A stretch of 64,000 nt of DNA from assembly GCA_947095585.1 (NCBI GenBank), contig OX352761.1, positions 28,487,777 through 28,551,776 on the forward strand, given 5' to 3'. Under the pieces are notes generated by a model. That model saw only the letters and a list, made by a program, of their open reading frames with translations. It made no database searches and had not been told where the DNA came from. Both the position numbers and the translations under genes were made by a program. Below are positions 52,703 to 63,466 of this stretch, in pieces. Positions within the stretch are counted from its first letter, which is position 1. The number at the start of each line of letters is the position of its first letter. The stretch is from Nephrocerus scutellatus (taxonomy: Eukaryota > Arthropoda > Insecta > Diptera > Pipunculidae).

Positions 52703-52990
52703 TGGGCGCCGTGGCTCAGTGGATAAGAGCATGGCTTTCTGAGCACGAGGTTCGTGGTTTGAATCCCAGTAACACCAAAAGTATTTTTTACGGTGTCCCA
52801 CCTCTCGCGAAAGTCTGACAAACGTCCGAGATTAATAACTTGTCACGGAAAGCTGCTCAATTAGCCGTTCAGATCCGGCATTAAGTTGTAGGTCCCCTCC
52901 ATTTTGTGTTCAAAAATATACATGCTCAACACAAATGGTTGCGAGAAGCCAGACCACAATGGTCTGTCGCGCTGAATGTTATTATTTTAT
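52703..52990 (+). mobile_element. SINE-w, full length with target duplication
   Basis: The tRNA-like head TGGGCGCCGTGGCTCAGTGG has an A-box, and GGTTCGTGGTTTGAATCC a B-box about 35 bases further on. The body has AAGTCTGACAAACGTCCGAG, ATTAATAACTTGTCACGG and GATCCGGCATTAAGTTGTAG. The 3' part is GGTCTGTCGCGCTGAATG and a TTATTATTTTAT tail. The flanks TATAGGACACAAG (52690-52702) and TATAGGAGACAAG (52991-53003) differ at one base, a target duplication. It interrupts the J2 endonuclease. Transcription by Pol III is inferred from the boxes; mobility would need a LINE. Confidence 0.92.
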
Positions 52991-53034
52991 TATAGGAGAC
53001 AAGTTAGTTTCTTCAATGTAACTCATTTACCAAA

Positions 53035-53436
53035 ATGTTCTCTATTTATTTTCCTGGCGGGCGTGATACACCAACCATTAAGAAAAGCCTTAAAAATGAT
53101 ATTAGGAAAATTATTTCCATGAATGCCGATTTTATTGTTGGAGGTGTGTATAACTGCAGCCATCGCGTTTTGAGTTGCACTAGGTCAAATTGCTGGGGTA
53201 ACATACTTGCTGAACAAATCATAAGGCACCCTTTTACAACACTTTATCCGCCAAATACTAGCTATATTTCAGCACCAGTACGATGTAACCCATCGACAAT
53301 AGGTTTGTTCCTAACCAATGTCTCGCTAAAATTCACTGATCCAGTTGCCTTGAACGAATTATGCCCCGATCTTCTTCTAATAATGTGCACATTATTAAAC
53401 GAACCTCAATTAAATAATTATTGTGATTTGATTTGA
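53035..53436 (+). pseudogene. J2 endonuclease core
   Basis: The 133-codon frame has IYFPGGRDTPTIKKSLKNDI and ADFIVGGVYNCSHRV, where the usual GGDFN has lost its Asp-Phe. It also has NPSTIGLFLTNVSLKF and ALNELCPDLLLI, where the final SDH catalytic motif is changed to PDL. It belongs to the Jockey-type apurinic endonuclease family but two catalytic motifs are mutated. Confidence 0.87.
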
Positions 53437-53707
53437 AAAGGGCAAACTAGAAGATATATAAAAAAATAAACCGTGGACTTGTTGTAAAAGTAAACGTACT
53501 TAACAATGCAGTTGACACTACAAAAATCGAAAGAAGTATACGGTTTTAAATAAGTTAATTGTCAATAACATCGAGTTATCAGTTCATAGGAAAAGTCAGG
53601 TGAATAACTGTGTTAAGTTACCTATGTATGTTAAAAGTCTTATTAAAATAAAAAATTTACATTGTAGAAATTGATAAAGATTTAGGCAACAATCTTCCCG
53701 TGACCAT

Positions 53708-54328
53708 ATGAACTATTTTAACAAATGTATCGAACGTGAAATTCAGAAATTTAGAAAGCTAACTTGGAACAAAAAGTTTAGGGACAAACACAGCAAGCTT
53801 TTTTGGAACATTTTCAAAATTATGAAAAAAACCATGGGAATCTGCCGTTTTAATAGATCGAGATATACAAATAAAGAAAAGGCCAATTCGTTAGCTGACA
53901 CTTTTTCCACCAACCATGTTAGTATAAACGTTTTTGTAATTAGTTCAAATTATAATAATATTGAAAATTTCTTCAACACGCCGTCATGCGGATTCGAATT
54001 TATATCAACTTTATTTAACGCTTGCTTGAAACTGAATAACTTCCCTGACATATGGGAGAAAGCCAAAAACGTCCCAATTTTAAAATCTGGTAAACGGGCA
54101 TCCAACGCAAATAGTTTGTATTATTATTATACGTCTGATATACCAGTTTTGTCGCACTGTGAATACCCCATTTACGCTGACGGTACGAGAGTTTTCACGT
54201 CCCATAAGCTTGGATTCGCTATTAAAGTCAAACTTCAAAACACGATTGAAATCCTTCTGGAGTACTTTAATTGCTGGAAAATAAAGGTGAACACCGGGAA
54301 GTCCCAAGTTATCTTTTTCACGAAATGA
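53708..54328 (+). pseudogene. J2 reverse transcriptase with internal deletion
   Basis: A 206-codon frame covers the linker (YFNKCIEREIQKFRKLTWNK), a deleted section, RT block 1 (LFNACLKLNNFPDIWEKAKN), ILKSGKRASNANS, then jumps over the middle of RT to YTSDIPVLSHCEYPIYADGT. The catalytic motif reads YADG in place of YADD. It then has LLEYFNCWKIKVNTGKSQVI and continues out of frame as WQNSVKHLEIYLDKK. The deletion removes blocks 2-4 yet the frame stays open. Confidence 0.88.
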
Positions 54329-54554
54329 AGACAGCCCCGTTTTCTACCGATGAGTCCGCTGCGATTCGCTGGTGTGGAAGTGGAATGGCAAAATTCAGTG
54401 AAACATCTAGAAATTTATCTCGATAAAAAACGTTATTTAGCGAACACATTTCGAAAACCATTAAAAAATCAAATCTCAAATTCGAAAATCTTTCTTAAGC
54501 ATAGACAATAAAATAATAATTTGTAAGGCCATTTTCCAAGCAATTTACCTAAAT

Positions 54555-54700
54555 GGTGTGTCGCGGTGCTTTTCAATCCGCCGGCCTTAAATTGTAGGCC
54601 CTTCCATTTGTGTCCAAAAATATACATGCACAACACAAATGGTCGCGAGAAGCTAGGTCTGTCGCGCCGAATATTATTATTATTATTATTTTTATTCAGA
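54555..54700 (+). mobile_element. SINE-w 3' half
   Basis: TAAATTGTAGGCCCTTCCAT, TTGTGTCCAAAAATATACAT, GCACAACACAAATGGTCGCG and TCTGTCGCGCCGAATATT run into a TTATTATTATTATT tail. The tRNA-like head is absent. J2-like sequence seems to continue after it. Confidence 0.8.
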
Positions 54701-55100
54701 AAAAAATGTGAACAAGGTTGACACATTTGATTGCATCATGAGTTCGGCTATAAGAGACCTAATATATCGACATTCGAACAGAAAGGCTGATTTCAGGTAT
54801 GCTCAATGGAATGTAAAAAAATGTCTAAAATCTCCATAAGCAGACGCGGATTAGTAATCCAATTACGGTAACGAATTCTCAGCTTAGGAATTTCGCTTGT
54901 AATCTCAGCTTAGGAATTTCGCTTGTAATAAGTTGCGAAAATTGAGCAAGACCAAGTTTCCGAACTCTGGAAAAATATTTCCTATTCGCTGTATCGAGCA
55001 ACCATAGCCCGTAATAGGTTTATAAACATTTTGCATTCATACGCTTTAATTGGTATGCAACCAGATCTGTACGCAAGGCAGAATATAAGGCCGCACTCAT
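54701..55100. other. Possible J2 3' remnant and a short tandem duplication
   Basis: Readable but unassigned peptide-like segments follow the SINE. A 26-bp perfect tandem duplication (TCTCAGCTTAGGAATTTCGC and six more bases) occupies 54877-54902 and 54903-54928. Confidence 0.4.
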
Positions 55101-55104
55101 AAGG

Positions 55105-55809
55105 GATGCTTTTAATCTGCGAACCCATTATCGGCTCTATGAGTGCGTTATAGCTGTTCGGGTACAGGGGACGTACTCCTCACTCAAACCTGCCAAATAT
55201 GGTATAAAAATATGGAGGGTCTGTGACTCTTTGACGTTAACGTACTGTCCACTACAACGCCAAATATATACTGGAAAAATAAGAAACGCAGGGACCAAGT
55301 CAACCAAGGCAAGAGGGTTGTGAGGGAGCTAGTTGCCTGCTACAATGGCAAAGGGAGAAATGTCACGATGGAAAAATTATCCACAACACTACCATTGGTC
55401 AAGTAGTAGTGAAGCAAAAGATATGTGTTCCAACCCTCCAGAACTAGGGAAGTCCGTGGTTCTGTTGACTTCCATTCACAGGAATGCAGCTTTATCAGGA
55501 CGACTAACGAACAAGCCAGAAATAATAATGTATTATAATATAATAAAGGGCAGCTTGGACACGATGGACAAACTTTTGTTCCAGTACTCAACAAAACGGA
55601 CAACTTCACGATGTCCTTTGGCGATGTTTGATAATATTCTGGACAGTGCCGCCCTTGCTGCGTTTATTATACTCTTCATAGAAGAAACAACCAACCAGTT
55701 CCACGAAAACTTGGGAGAGGAGCTCTTCCGTCCTCTAATATTGGAAAGATCGAAAAATGTTAACATTATTGGAAGATTTCATATCAGGACAGCAATAGAA
55801 TCCATTTAA
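55105..55809 (+). pseudogene. piggyBac-like transposase remnant
   Basis: Upstream of the open frame are SLKPAKYGIKIWRVCDS, QIYTGKIRNAGT and a frame-shifted GKRVVRELVACYNGKGRN-type region near the second catalytic Asp (usually a D-N-F-F block, here changed to EKLSTTLPL). The 158-codon frame ends with KSVVLLTSIHRNAAL, NKPEIIMYYNIIKGSLDTMD (where the final Asp pattern D-x-x-D is kept) and CPLAMFDNILDSAALAAFII. It is a different lineage from the piggyBac piece at 13.1 kb. A segment between TLPL and EAKDMCS is deleted. Inactive. Confidence 0.83.
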
Positions 55810-57663
55810 GGAAACACATTGTCTACAATTTTTACAAAATTATAGGCAATTAGGTCATTCTATTTGGCAGCAATTCCTAACAAGAACAATTAAGGGAATC
55901 TTAAAAATACCAATTTTATTTTTGTGTTGTTGTTAAATGTTCTATTTTATTTGCATTTATAAAACTAGTGGGATCGCCAAATGCTTCAACTGAAAAAGTG
56001 GGTCGAAAGAAGTTTTAAGAACCCCTGCTATATGACGCTGTTATATTAACGGTTTTGTTATTCAGATATTGAAATGGAGCTTAGCGGGGACCTTGAAATT
56101 TTGGCGTTTTATCCGATTTCTGCTGTATTAAACGATCAGTAATTACAGATGAAAATACTAATGTTGAATTCCAATTGACTACAAAATACAATCTGTCACA
56201 CACAAACACAGGTGTTAAACAGATGGGTTTGCCTGTCACTTATTGATCTCAATTTCGAATTCAACATAAAGAACTACTAAGAGTAATTGTAAAATAAAAT
56301 TCCTACAACATATCTTAGTTGATACTCAATCACATAATTCAAAACATTTACCTACAAAAACCAGTACATAATTTTCAGTTATTTTTTTTACAAAAAAATT
56401 AATTTTTCTGAGTTTCACAGCTACAAATGTATTTCAATATCATTTCAATTACTGTGTTACTTAATAAAATGGCGCTACAGTTTGGAGTGAACCAGCATGT
56501 CTTCTCAATTAGCACAGTATGTCGATAGGTGCATATAAACGATAAATACAAAATTTTTTGTTTAATTGTTTCCTATTTTTTTTTTATAATAAAAGGGGTA
56601 TACAAAGTTGTTTATCGATTTGTTCACCAATTTATTGAATATAATATTTGCGTTCCAATTGTATAAGCATTTGATCTAATTGATAAATAGTTTTAAATAT
56701 GTATTTCTTAACAAATTTTAAACAATAACTTTATGTAACGTTTTGATGCGATTAACAATTTTTCTCGGGAAAAAGTATTGGGAATATATTTTTTTTTATA
56801 ATATTCTTACATTCAGTTACACATATAAAACAAATATATATAGAATATTTGTGTTTTAATAAGGACTTATTTTCCGTTAATATTTTGCAGTTAAAATTTT
56901 AACATTTTAGGGTTAATTTCTAACGAAACTTAAAGTGCAATCGCTATCAGGTTTTTCCAAGGAAATTATATATATTTCCTTCGGATCGGAATGTGAGTCG
57001 AAAAAGTTCGAATGTTCAAAACAATGAGTCGATGCATGGAACAATTGTTCCTTTAAATTACATAGTTATCGGGTATGGTGAGTTCAGATGTAGAGTTTTT
57101 GTAGAGTTAAGTGGGATTAATTATCTTTTACAACAACAGGTACGCAGTAGACTTTATCTGTATTTATTTCGTTATTGAATTTGCTTTCTCGATTTGCATT
57201 CAAAAAATAGATTCCTTCTGTTATTGTTCATTTTACATTTAGTTTATTGATTGGTTGCATTAGTTTTTCCTTGCGGATTTTCCCCGTCAAATCATTTAAA
57301 GTTTACTTAGTTTTGAGAGAGTTGTATGATTCTTTTTTTAATTCTTAAATATTAATTACGAGGACATTGAATAAAAACATCGAATGTATTTGACGAGACG
57401 GTAAATTTAGTTGTTTTTTGTTTCCTTATCTTTGGTTAATTGTACAACGTATATTTATTAAACACAATTACGTTTTATACTTGAACATGTTCAATACTCG
57501 ATTTAAATTTACTTTTGTCGCATTTGTTGTAATGTGACGTAAAATAATGCAATTTTTTCACATCATATTCATATGTATTTGTTTAGTAATTTCTTTTACG
57601 AATAATTTTTTACGTTTTATAAATATACACCAATTTTTTTTATTACGATTTTACTTATTTATG

Positions 57664-57700
<37 letters not shown>

Positions 57701-58145
57701 AAAATAAATCTACACATCAATATAATATATATTTTTATTTTTATATGAAATTTAGTTTTAGTTTCGGAGTTTTCATGATTTTATTTTACTACTTTTCATT
57801 TTATTTATTAATAAACATATAGTTGATCAATTTCAAAACCAGCTTTATCTATACATGGTAACAATTAAGATGGCTCAAAGTCGACCTTTTTTCTTCTTTA
57901 TTTATTCAAAAACGACAGTCCCATTAACATATGCCGGTGGTTTAAAAATTAGTTGCATTATTTTGTTCAGGAATTAAAATCTGATTTCAAACCGCATTTT
58001 GTTATGATAATTCAAAAAAAAAATCCTTTTTAAGATATTTTTGACTGGAATCCGCAGCTCAGAAGAAGCCAAAGTCACAATGAAATGTAACTTTGCAGCC
58101 TTAAAAGACGAGTTATAAAATGAAAATATAGTCTGTCAATACTCT
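55810..58145. other. Unassigned AT-rich DNA
   Basis: No gene or element recognised. The T-rich part (57.2-57.8 kb) gives Phe/Ile/Tyr-rich open frames that are not convincing. It contains an AT dinucleotide run at 57667-57697. Confidence 0.45.
57667..57697. repeat. AT microsatellite
   Basis: About 15 uninterrupted AT dinucleotides. Confidence 0.9.
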
Positions 58146-58149
58146 TCAA

Positions 58150-58640
58150 ATTCAGGAACTTAACCATAACATCCAAGCTGCTGGACAATGGTCATACCAG
58201 TACTCACATATGGATCCGAGACTTGGGTGCTTAGCAAAAAGCATTTTGATCTCTTAGCCGCGTTCAAGAGAAAAATCATACGGAGAATTGTTGGCCCCGT
58301 ATGTGAGGAAGTACGATTCCGGAGACTCTATAATGATGAGATCTACGAGCGTTACCGCGATGTCGACATCGTGAAGAGAATAAAGCTCGGTAGGCTCCGT
58401 AGCTCACATGAGCGAAGATGATCCTTCTCGGAAAGTCCTTTGCGATAGGATTTATGGAACACGACAGTGAGGCCGGCCAAGACTACGCTGGAAGGATGGC
58501 GTAGACCAGGACGCCCAGAGTTTTGGGATGCCAATGTGGATGTAATCGGCTCGAAATCGGAACCGGTGGAGACTTTTTACGGGAGGCCATTACCGGACCC
58601 CGGTTGTAAAGCTAAATATGATGATGATGATGATAAAATG
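58150..58640 (+). pseudogene. RTE-a LINE 3' end
   Basis: MVIPVLTYGSETWVLSKKHF, RKIIRRIVGPVCEEVRFRRL and DVDIVKRIKLGRLRSS match the 12.2 kb copy closely. A frameshift follows at 58405, then RRPGRPEFWDANVDVIGSKS in another frame. It ends GGTTGTAAAGCTAAATATGA and a GATGATGATGATGATAAAAT tail. 5'-truncated, no RT. Confidence 0.85.
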
Positions 58641-60210
58641 AACAAACAAAAGAAACGGTCTCTAGTTAAGAGTAAGGATTTTAGAAAAGTGGTACTGGAA
58701 ACTTTAAAAAAAAATTCAAAAGAACAAGGAAAATCGGTAATATTCAATGTCCGCACACTCCTTCGACCAGTTCATATAAAAGGATGCAAAACAAGCTTAA
58801 AAAAGCACTCTACGGGCCAGGGCCAGACTGCTGAAATTTAGAACATTTACAATTTTTATCAAATATTTCGAATTATGAATTTATTTAGTTATAAATGATA
58901 TATGATAAATTTAAATTTAAAAAAGAATTAAAACGTTTTTATTAGCTCGCTTTCGTGTATGTGTGTCTGTGCGGGTGGAATTTTGTAATTGATTTTAAAG
59001 TAACTTCCCATTGAGTTAAAGACTTGAAACTTTAAACATAGCTCAGAACTGGATGAACATTGACAGATCACAAAAAAGACAACAAATCGAAAAACAAAAA
59101 CAAAAAACGAAACAAAATTAATCCAACGCAAGTTTGCAATTTGTTTCAGATCAATGCAAACTACTATACACAATGCTCGTTTTAAACGTTTGAAAATAAA
59201 AATGTATTTTTATTAGCTAACATGTTTAATATTTCAATCTAAAAAGGATTTTGTTTCAGAAGTTCTATTATTCTCCTTTATAAGCCTTCATATTTCTTAG
59301 AAGAAAGAGATTTGTTGGGCAATGCTGGATTCGAAACTGAGCAACTTTATTTTGCTATTAAACAAAAATTATTTTTTTTTTATTTTTAAACGTTTCCATA
59401 AAAGAAATATTTAAAAGAAGAAATTCCCTATTCAGATTTAGTATTTTGTTTATCAAGTTTTTTTAGCCGATGGAACTTTATTTTTGTGTTTTTGTTCGTT
59501 AAATCGATATTTTATCTACGAAAATTAAAGCATCTATAGAAGAAAGAAGTCGAAAACCGTTTCTTTAGTTTAAACTAAATTTAACAAAATTTCATTTGTG
59601 TTTTTTTTTATATTTTTGCTTAAGTTTTTGTCATTCGCTGCTACATATTCCTATATATGTATGTCTCAGGCTCTTTCGATATTTGTTTGTTTATAAAAAG
59701 TTTGTTCCCATTTGTTTTACTCGATAGAAAGATAGAAAAATAAAATTACTTGATAGTACGGTAGAAACAGCGACGTGTAAAAATAACGAACTTTTATATT
59801 TGTTTCTGTTTTATTTTATGCTCAACTTTATTTCTTCTTGTTCTGGTAACATTCTTCTTTCGTTTGTTTGGTTGCAATCATTCAAAGATCAGTTAAAATT
59901 TATTAGTTTGTTAGGCAGCACCGTCGAGAATTGAATATGGCTTCTTCCCTCCCAGCCAAGTGAAATGACTTAAATGCTTGCTGTTAAATGATTTCTTATC
60001 TTACGAATTTTACATCTTACACTTTCTTGTTTTTTTTTGTATTTGACTGTCTACGCACATAACAAAAATTGCAGAAATAAATGCTCGTCAAAAAAGTTCA
60101 AAGATAATTCAAAAACTAAATATCTAAATAAAACTCGAAAAATATCCTGTTATCCTCGTCGTGCTGATAGTGGAAAACCGAAGCATAGTTTGGTTGTTTT
60201 TTTAGGAGTA
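58641..60210. other. Unassigned AT-rich DNA
   Basis: No recognised gene or element. Basic open frames near 58640-58840 and 60037-60318 carry no motif; the latter overlaps the start of the mariner. Confidence 0.4.
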
Positions 60211-60212
60211 TA

Positions 60213-60845
60213 CCAGGGTAGTCTGAAAAGTTTTCGACCTAAACATAAAGATGGCAGGCAGTACTCGTCAAAAATATCTAGAAATGTGTTTGCGAATCTT
60301 TTGAAAGGCAAACTCTGAAACTCTGAATATTTCCAATAAGCATAAGAAAACTGTCTGCTCGTTGGGAACCGCGTTTACTTATGTTACACCAAAAAAGTGT
60401 TCCAACGCTCTGCTGTCGCGGTTCAGGTAGAACAAATCAAAGTTTTCGCGCCGATTTATTACTGTAGATCAAACTTTGATTCCCACGAAACAAATATACA
60501 GTCAAAACAGTGGTCTGCGAAGGGTGATTGGCTCTAAAAAATTAAAAACTGTCTGCTGGAAAAGTGATGGCGACTGTTTTTCTGGGATAGTCCTGAGGTT
60601 AATCTAATCGGTTAACTTCAAAGGAGCATACTTCGCATCATTACTTGACAAGCTGAAATTGCGGAAAAACGGCAACATTTGCAGAAAAAAAATGTTGTTT
60701 CACTATTGCTTTCACTTTTGTCAATGGAGGTGTTAGACGGCACAACTACATTGCTATGGCGAAAACCCACGAATTACGAATTGAACTGCTTGACCACCCT
60801 AATTACTCACCAGATCTAGCCCCAAGCAACTTTTTCCATATTTTC
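60213..60845 (+). mobile_element. mariner relative, 3' truncated
   Basis: The left end follows TA (60211-60212): CCAGGGTAGTCTGAAAAGTT. A transposase start is near 60251 (MAGSTRQKYLEMC). Later pieces are FSRRFITVDQT near 60440, with the first catalytic Asp in VDQT, GKVMATVF-like sequence near 60565, GAYFASLLDKLKLRKNG near 60630, and SPDLAPSNFF near 60810. The reading is broken by frameshifts and ends abruptly at about 60845, where - strand LINE sequence begins. It is a different mariner lineage from the 47 kb copy, judging by the end sequence. Confidence 0.78.
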
Positions 60846-61570
60846 GACAAAAGAGCTTGATGCCATACTCTGCCAAATGCCTTGGAAATATATATCGAGT
60901 GCAACAACTTTGCTTTCGCAAAATTTGTGAATAGACTTTCCACTTTTCAGTGAGATCACCTGTAGAACATTGCCGACGAAAACCGTACTGCTGGTCACTA
61001 AGGATTTCACGTGATTAAAGGTATTGCATAAGCTTACGATTGATCAGTGTTTCCATGTCCTTAGATGGTATGGATGACGGTTCACCTTTTTTAGGAACAG
61101 GCTGGACAAAGGCTGGTTTCCAATTCCTTGGGAAGACTCCAGAAGAATAAGAGAAATGGAAAACCGTGCGCAGTGGTAATGCCAACGTTGAAAAACACCA
61201 CATCAAAACTATAGCGGGAATACCACCAGGCCCAGCAGATTTATGAATAATCATTTATGAGATCATTAAAAACTGTAGCCACTGGACGATTACGAAAGTA
61301 AATCAGTCGAATAGAGGATTCGACTACAGGCGGCGATAACGCGCTATCTGTTAATATGGAACTAGCTGCGAAATGTGAAGCAAGCAGATTGGCCTTGTCT
61401 ATAGAGCTGACAGTTGGAATGTCATTGTGAATGAGCGTACTTTTAATTCGTTTCACGAATGGCCAACAATTTTTACTTCCTTTTGGACATTGAAGTAATT
61501 TTTGTCTAAGTTTCAGGTCGACTACTAATGAAAAGCCCCTTAAATAAATTGCTAGGGGGGGGGGGCGTAA
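60846..61570 (-). pseudogene. J1 LINE, N-terminal RT part
   Basis: On the - strand: IDKANLLASHFAASSILTDS, NDLINDYS then HKSAGPGGIPAIVL (RT block 1), TVFHFSYSSGVFPRNWKPAF, VQPVPKKGEPSS, KDMETLINRKLMQYL, QQYGFRRQCSTGDL and a frame-shifted AEYGIKLF block. The reading stops at the mariner junction before the FADD motif. Several frameshifts and stops. Confidence 0.85.
61555..61565. repeat. Run of 11 G
   Basis: Uninterrupted G run at the upstream edge of the J1 piece, a likely site of sequencing or replication slippage. Confidence 0.9.
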
Positions 61571-63466
61571 TACCACAATGAGCTGGGAATCTTTGTGTTT
61601 TTTTTTAACATTTTGCATTGTTTGTGTGCACATCAGTTATGCATTCAATTACTAGTTAAATAGGAAATCGGTTATATCGATGTGAATCCTACAACGTTGT
61701 CTAAAACAATTAAATAAGGATAATACCTACATGTGTCATGTAAATATTATTAATGAAAACTGTTGTACATATTTATGTTAAACCGTTAAATCTGCAGTTT
61801 TTGTTTTGTTAAGTTGTTGATCGTTTATCAATTGCGTATAGTTGTAAATCGTTTAAAGCAGGTACCGTTCAGAAGTATTTTGCTACACAATTCCATTGTA
61901 TCATGCGCGCGTGTATTTTAGATTTATTATTTGTGTGTATACGAGTAGTATTTTTAACGATCTTTTTGCTTTGAAATTCATTTCATTTATAGCTTATTGT
62001 TTGCTTTTTTAACAGTTACTATTAGATTTAATTTGATTCGATTCCGTATCGATGAAAAACTACATTAGAAAATATATGTTGTTCATACTATGTGTTGACA
62101 GATTTCCTTGCATGGATGGCATATTTCATGTTGTGAGTGATGTTGTGTTTGCAATTTGTTTTCCAATTTTATGAGCCTTCAGCTATTTAACCTTTATCTA
62201 TTTATATTGTAATTAAAAAATATTTATGTACTATTCCTAACTCAAGATAGGCCTAATTTAGTTCTTTCACTTAACTGATCTTTGAATATTTGCAAAGGGT
62301 TTAAAAGATACAGAGATAAAATTGCTATTTAGAATGATTTATTATCTGTTTCAGTAATGCTTATAAACATATAGCAAAGAAACAGAACAAAATTAACCTA
62401 ATTTCCACTGGGCATTCTCGTGAAATATTTAATTGTGTATAGAAAATGACATCAAAAAATTAAATATTCAATATAATGGATCTACAGTTTAAAAGTTTTT
62501 GATAATGTGATTAAAACTAAGTTTTGAGATATCACTTCATATAAAATGAACATTTATTTTAATAAGAAAATAGAAAATGAGATCACTAAAAGCAAAAATT
62601 GTATCACGCAAACTTTAAATGATGTAGGTAACTTAAAATAATTGTGTTGATACTATGCTATAATTGACAATTAATTTGACGACTAATTTAAGTAATTAAA
62701 TGAGATTTATTATTAGTACCAATCATATAAATGTTTTTTAAACAATTTAGAGTTTGCCATTTCATTTCCTAAGGAAATAGTGTGCTTTATAATTCCAATC
62801 GAATTTGTAAATTAAAAAATATTTAATGCAATAACATTTCACGAGAACAACCCTGTATACTCGGTACAGTGATGCAGATAAAAAACGTTTGATAATAAAA
62901 ATAGGAGACATTTAGATTCTCAAAGTGTGAAAAAATCTCAATCAAGGATCTTAGAACACCTACCAATACGACGTAAAACTCTCTACTGAAAGATCCGTGA
63001 TGAAGGATGTATTTGGTGCGGGGAACTTCTCATAAAAAGTCAACCTACTCTTGCACTCTTCCTAATTCATCCAGCATCTTTCAGTGTAAATATTAGCAAT
63101 TAGTTGGCATTTTCGCTTATTTTTACCTATTTGGGTATTGGAAAGCAAAGAAGCACAATTTTGTTTTTTATATTTACTATTAAAAACAAGAAACTGGTGC
63201 TACTTTACGGTCCTAGCAGTGCCTAAAATACTTGCTATTCTAAACAAATCCTATTTTTGACGACGTGACAAAATCAGTAAACTGATCTCTCCTACTTGAA
63301 CAAGCAAAAATAGTTCAGTTTACTTCCGTATAAATGCCGTATAAATCTAACCCCTGATAGTTTCTTCAGTTTCTTACCAATTGTCTTCCAAAACTACATT
63401 TTTGGTTTTTTTTTCGCCATCACTGTGCCAGATTACCTAATTGTTTTTCTAATTCCCCCGACCTTA
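61571..63466 (-). other. Probable 3' UTR and flank of the cyclophilin-domain gene
   Basis: No gene is recognised. The part next to 63466 should be transcribed as 3' UTR of the - strand gene. Several AATAAA-type signals exist on that strand, so the poly(A) site is not determined. Confidence 0.4.

Larger units (their letters stand above)
51790..54520 (+). mobile_element. J2 Jockey LINE with nested Helitron and SINE
   Basis: The endonuclease starts at 51812 with MISWNARGIKNKSAQFFDF. After 71 bases the reading is cut by a Helitron (51883-52551), resumes with LGETWLYP and RHVGVAIVIKKSIGHK, is cut again by a SINE (52703-52990), and resumes with LYLFSWR-like sequence into the endonuclease core at 53035. 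The linker and RT remnants extend to about 54500. This gives insertion order: J2 first, Helitron and SINE later. Confidence 0.85.

Noticed and set aside
52703..52780. A functional tRNA gene
   Set aside because: A- and B-boxes are present, but the acceptor stem does not pair well, the same head is repeated at 44.5 kb with a shared downstream body, and a target duplication surrounds it, so it is a SINE.
52619..52801. Short - strand frame near 52.7 kb and its relative at 44.35-44.55 kb
   Set aside because: Both are translations of the SINE body and tRNA-like head, not genes.
57547..57822. Hydrophobic 91-codon frame with a Tyr-Ile repeat
   Set aside because: It runs through an AT microsatellite and T-rich DNA.
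58650..58841. Basic Lys-rich frame after the RTE-a tail as a host exon
   Set aside because: Continuous with the RTE-a frame only by chance after its ATG-repeat tail. No motif or splice site supports it.
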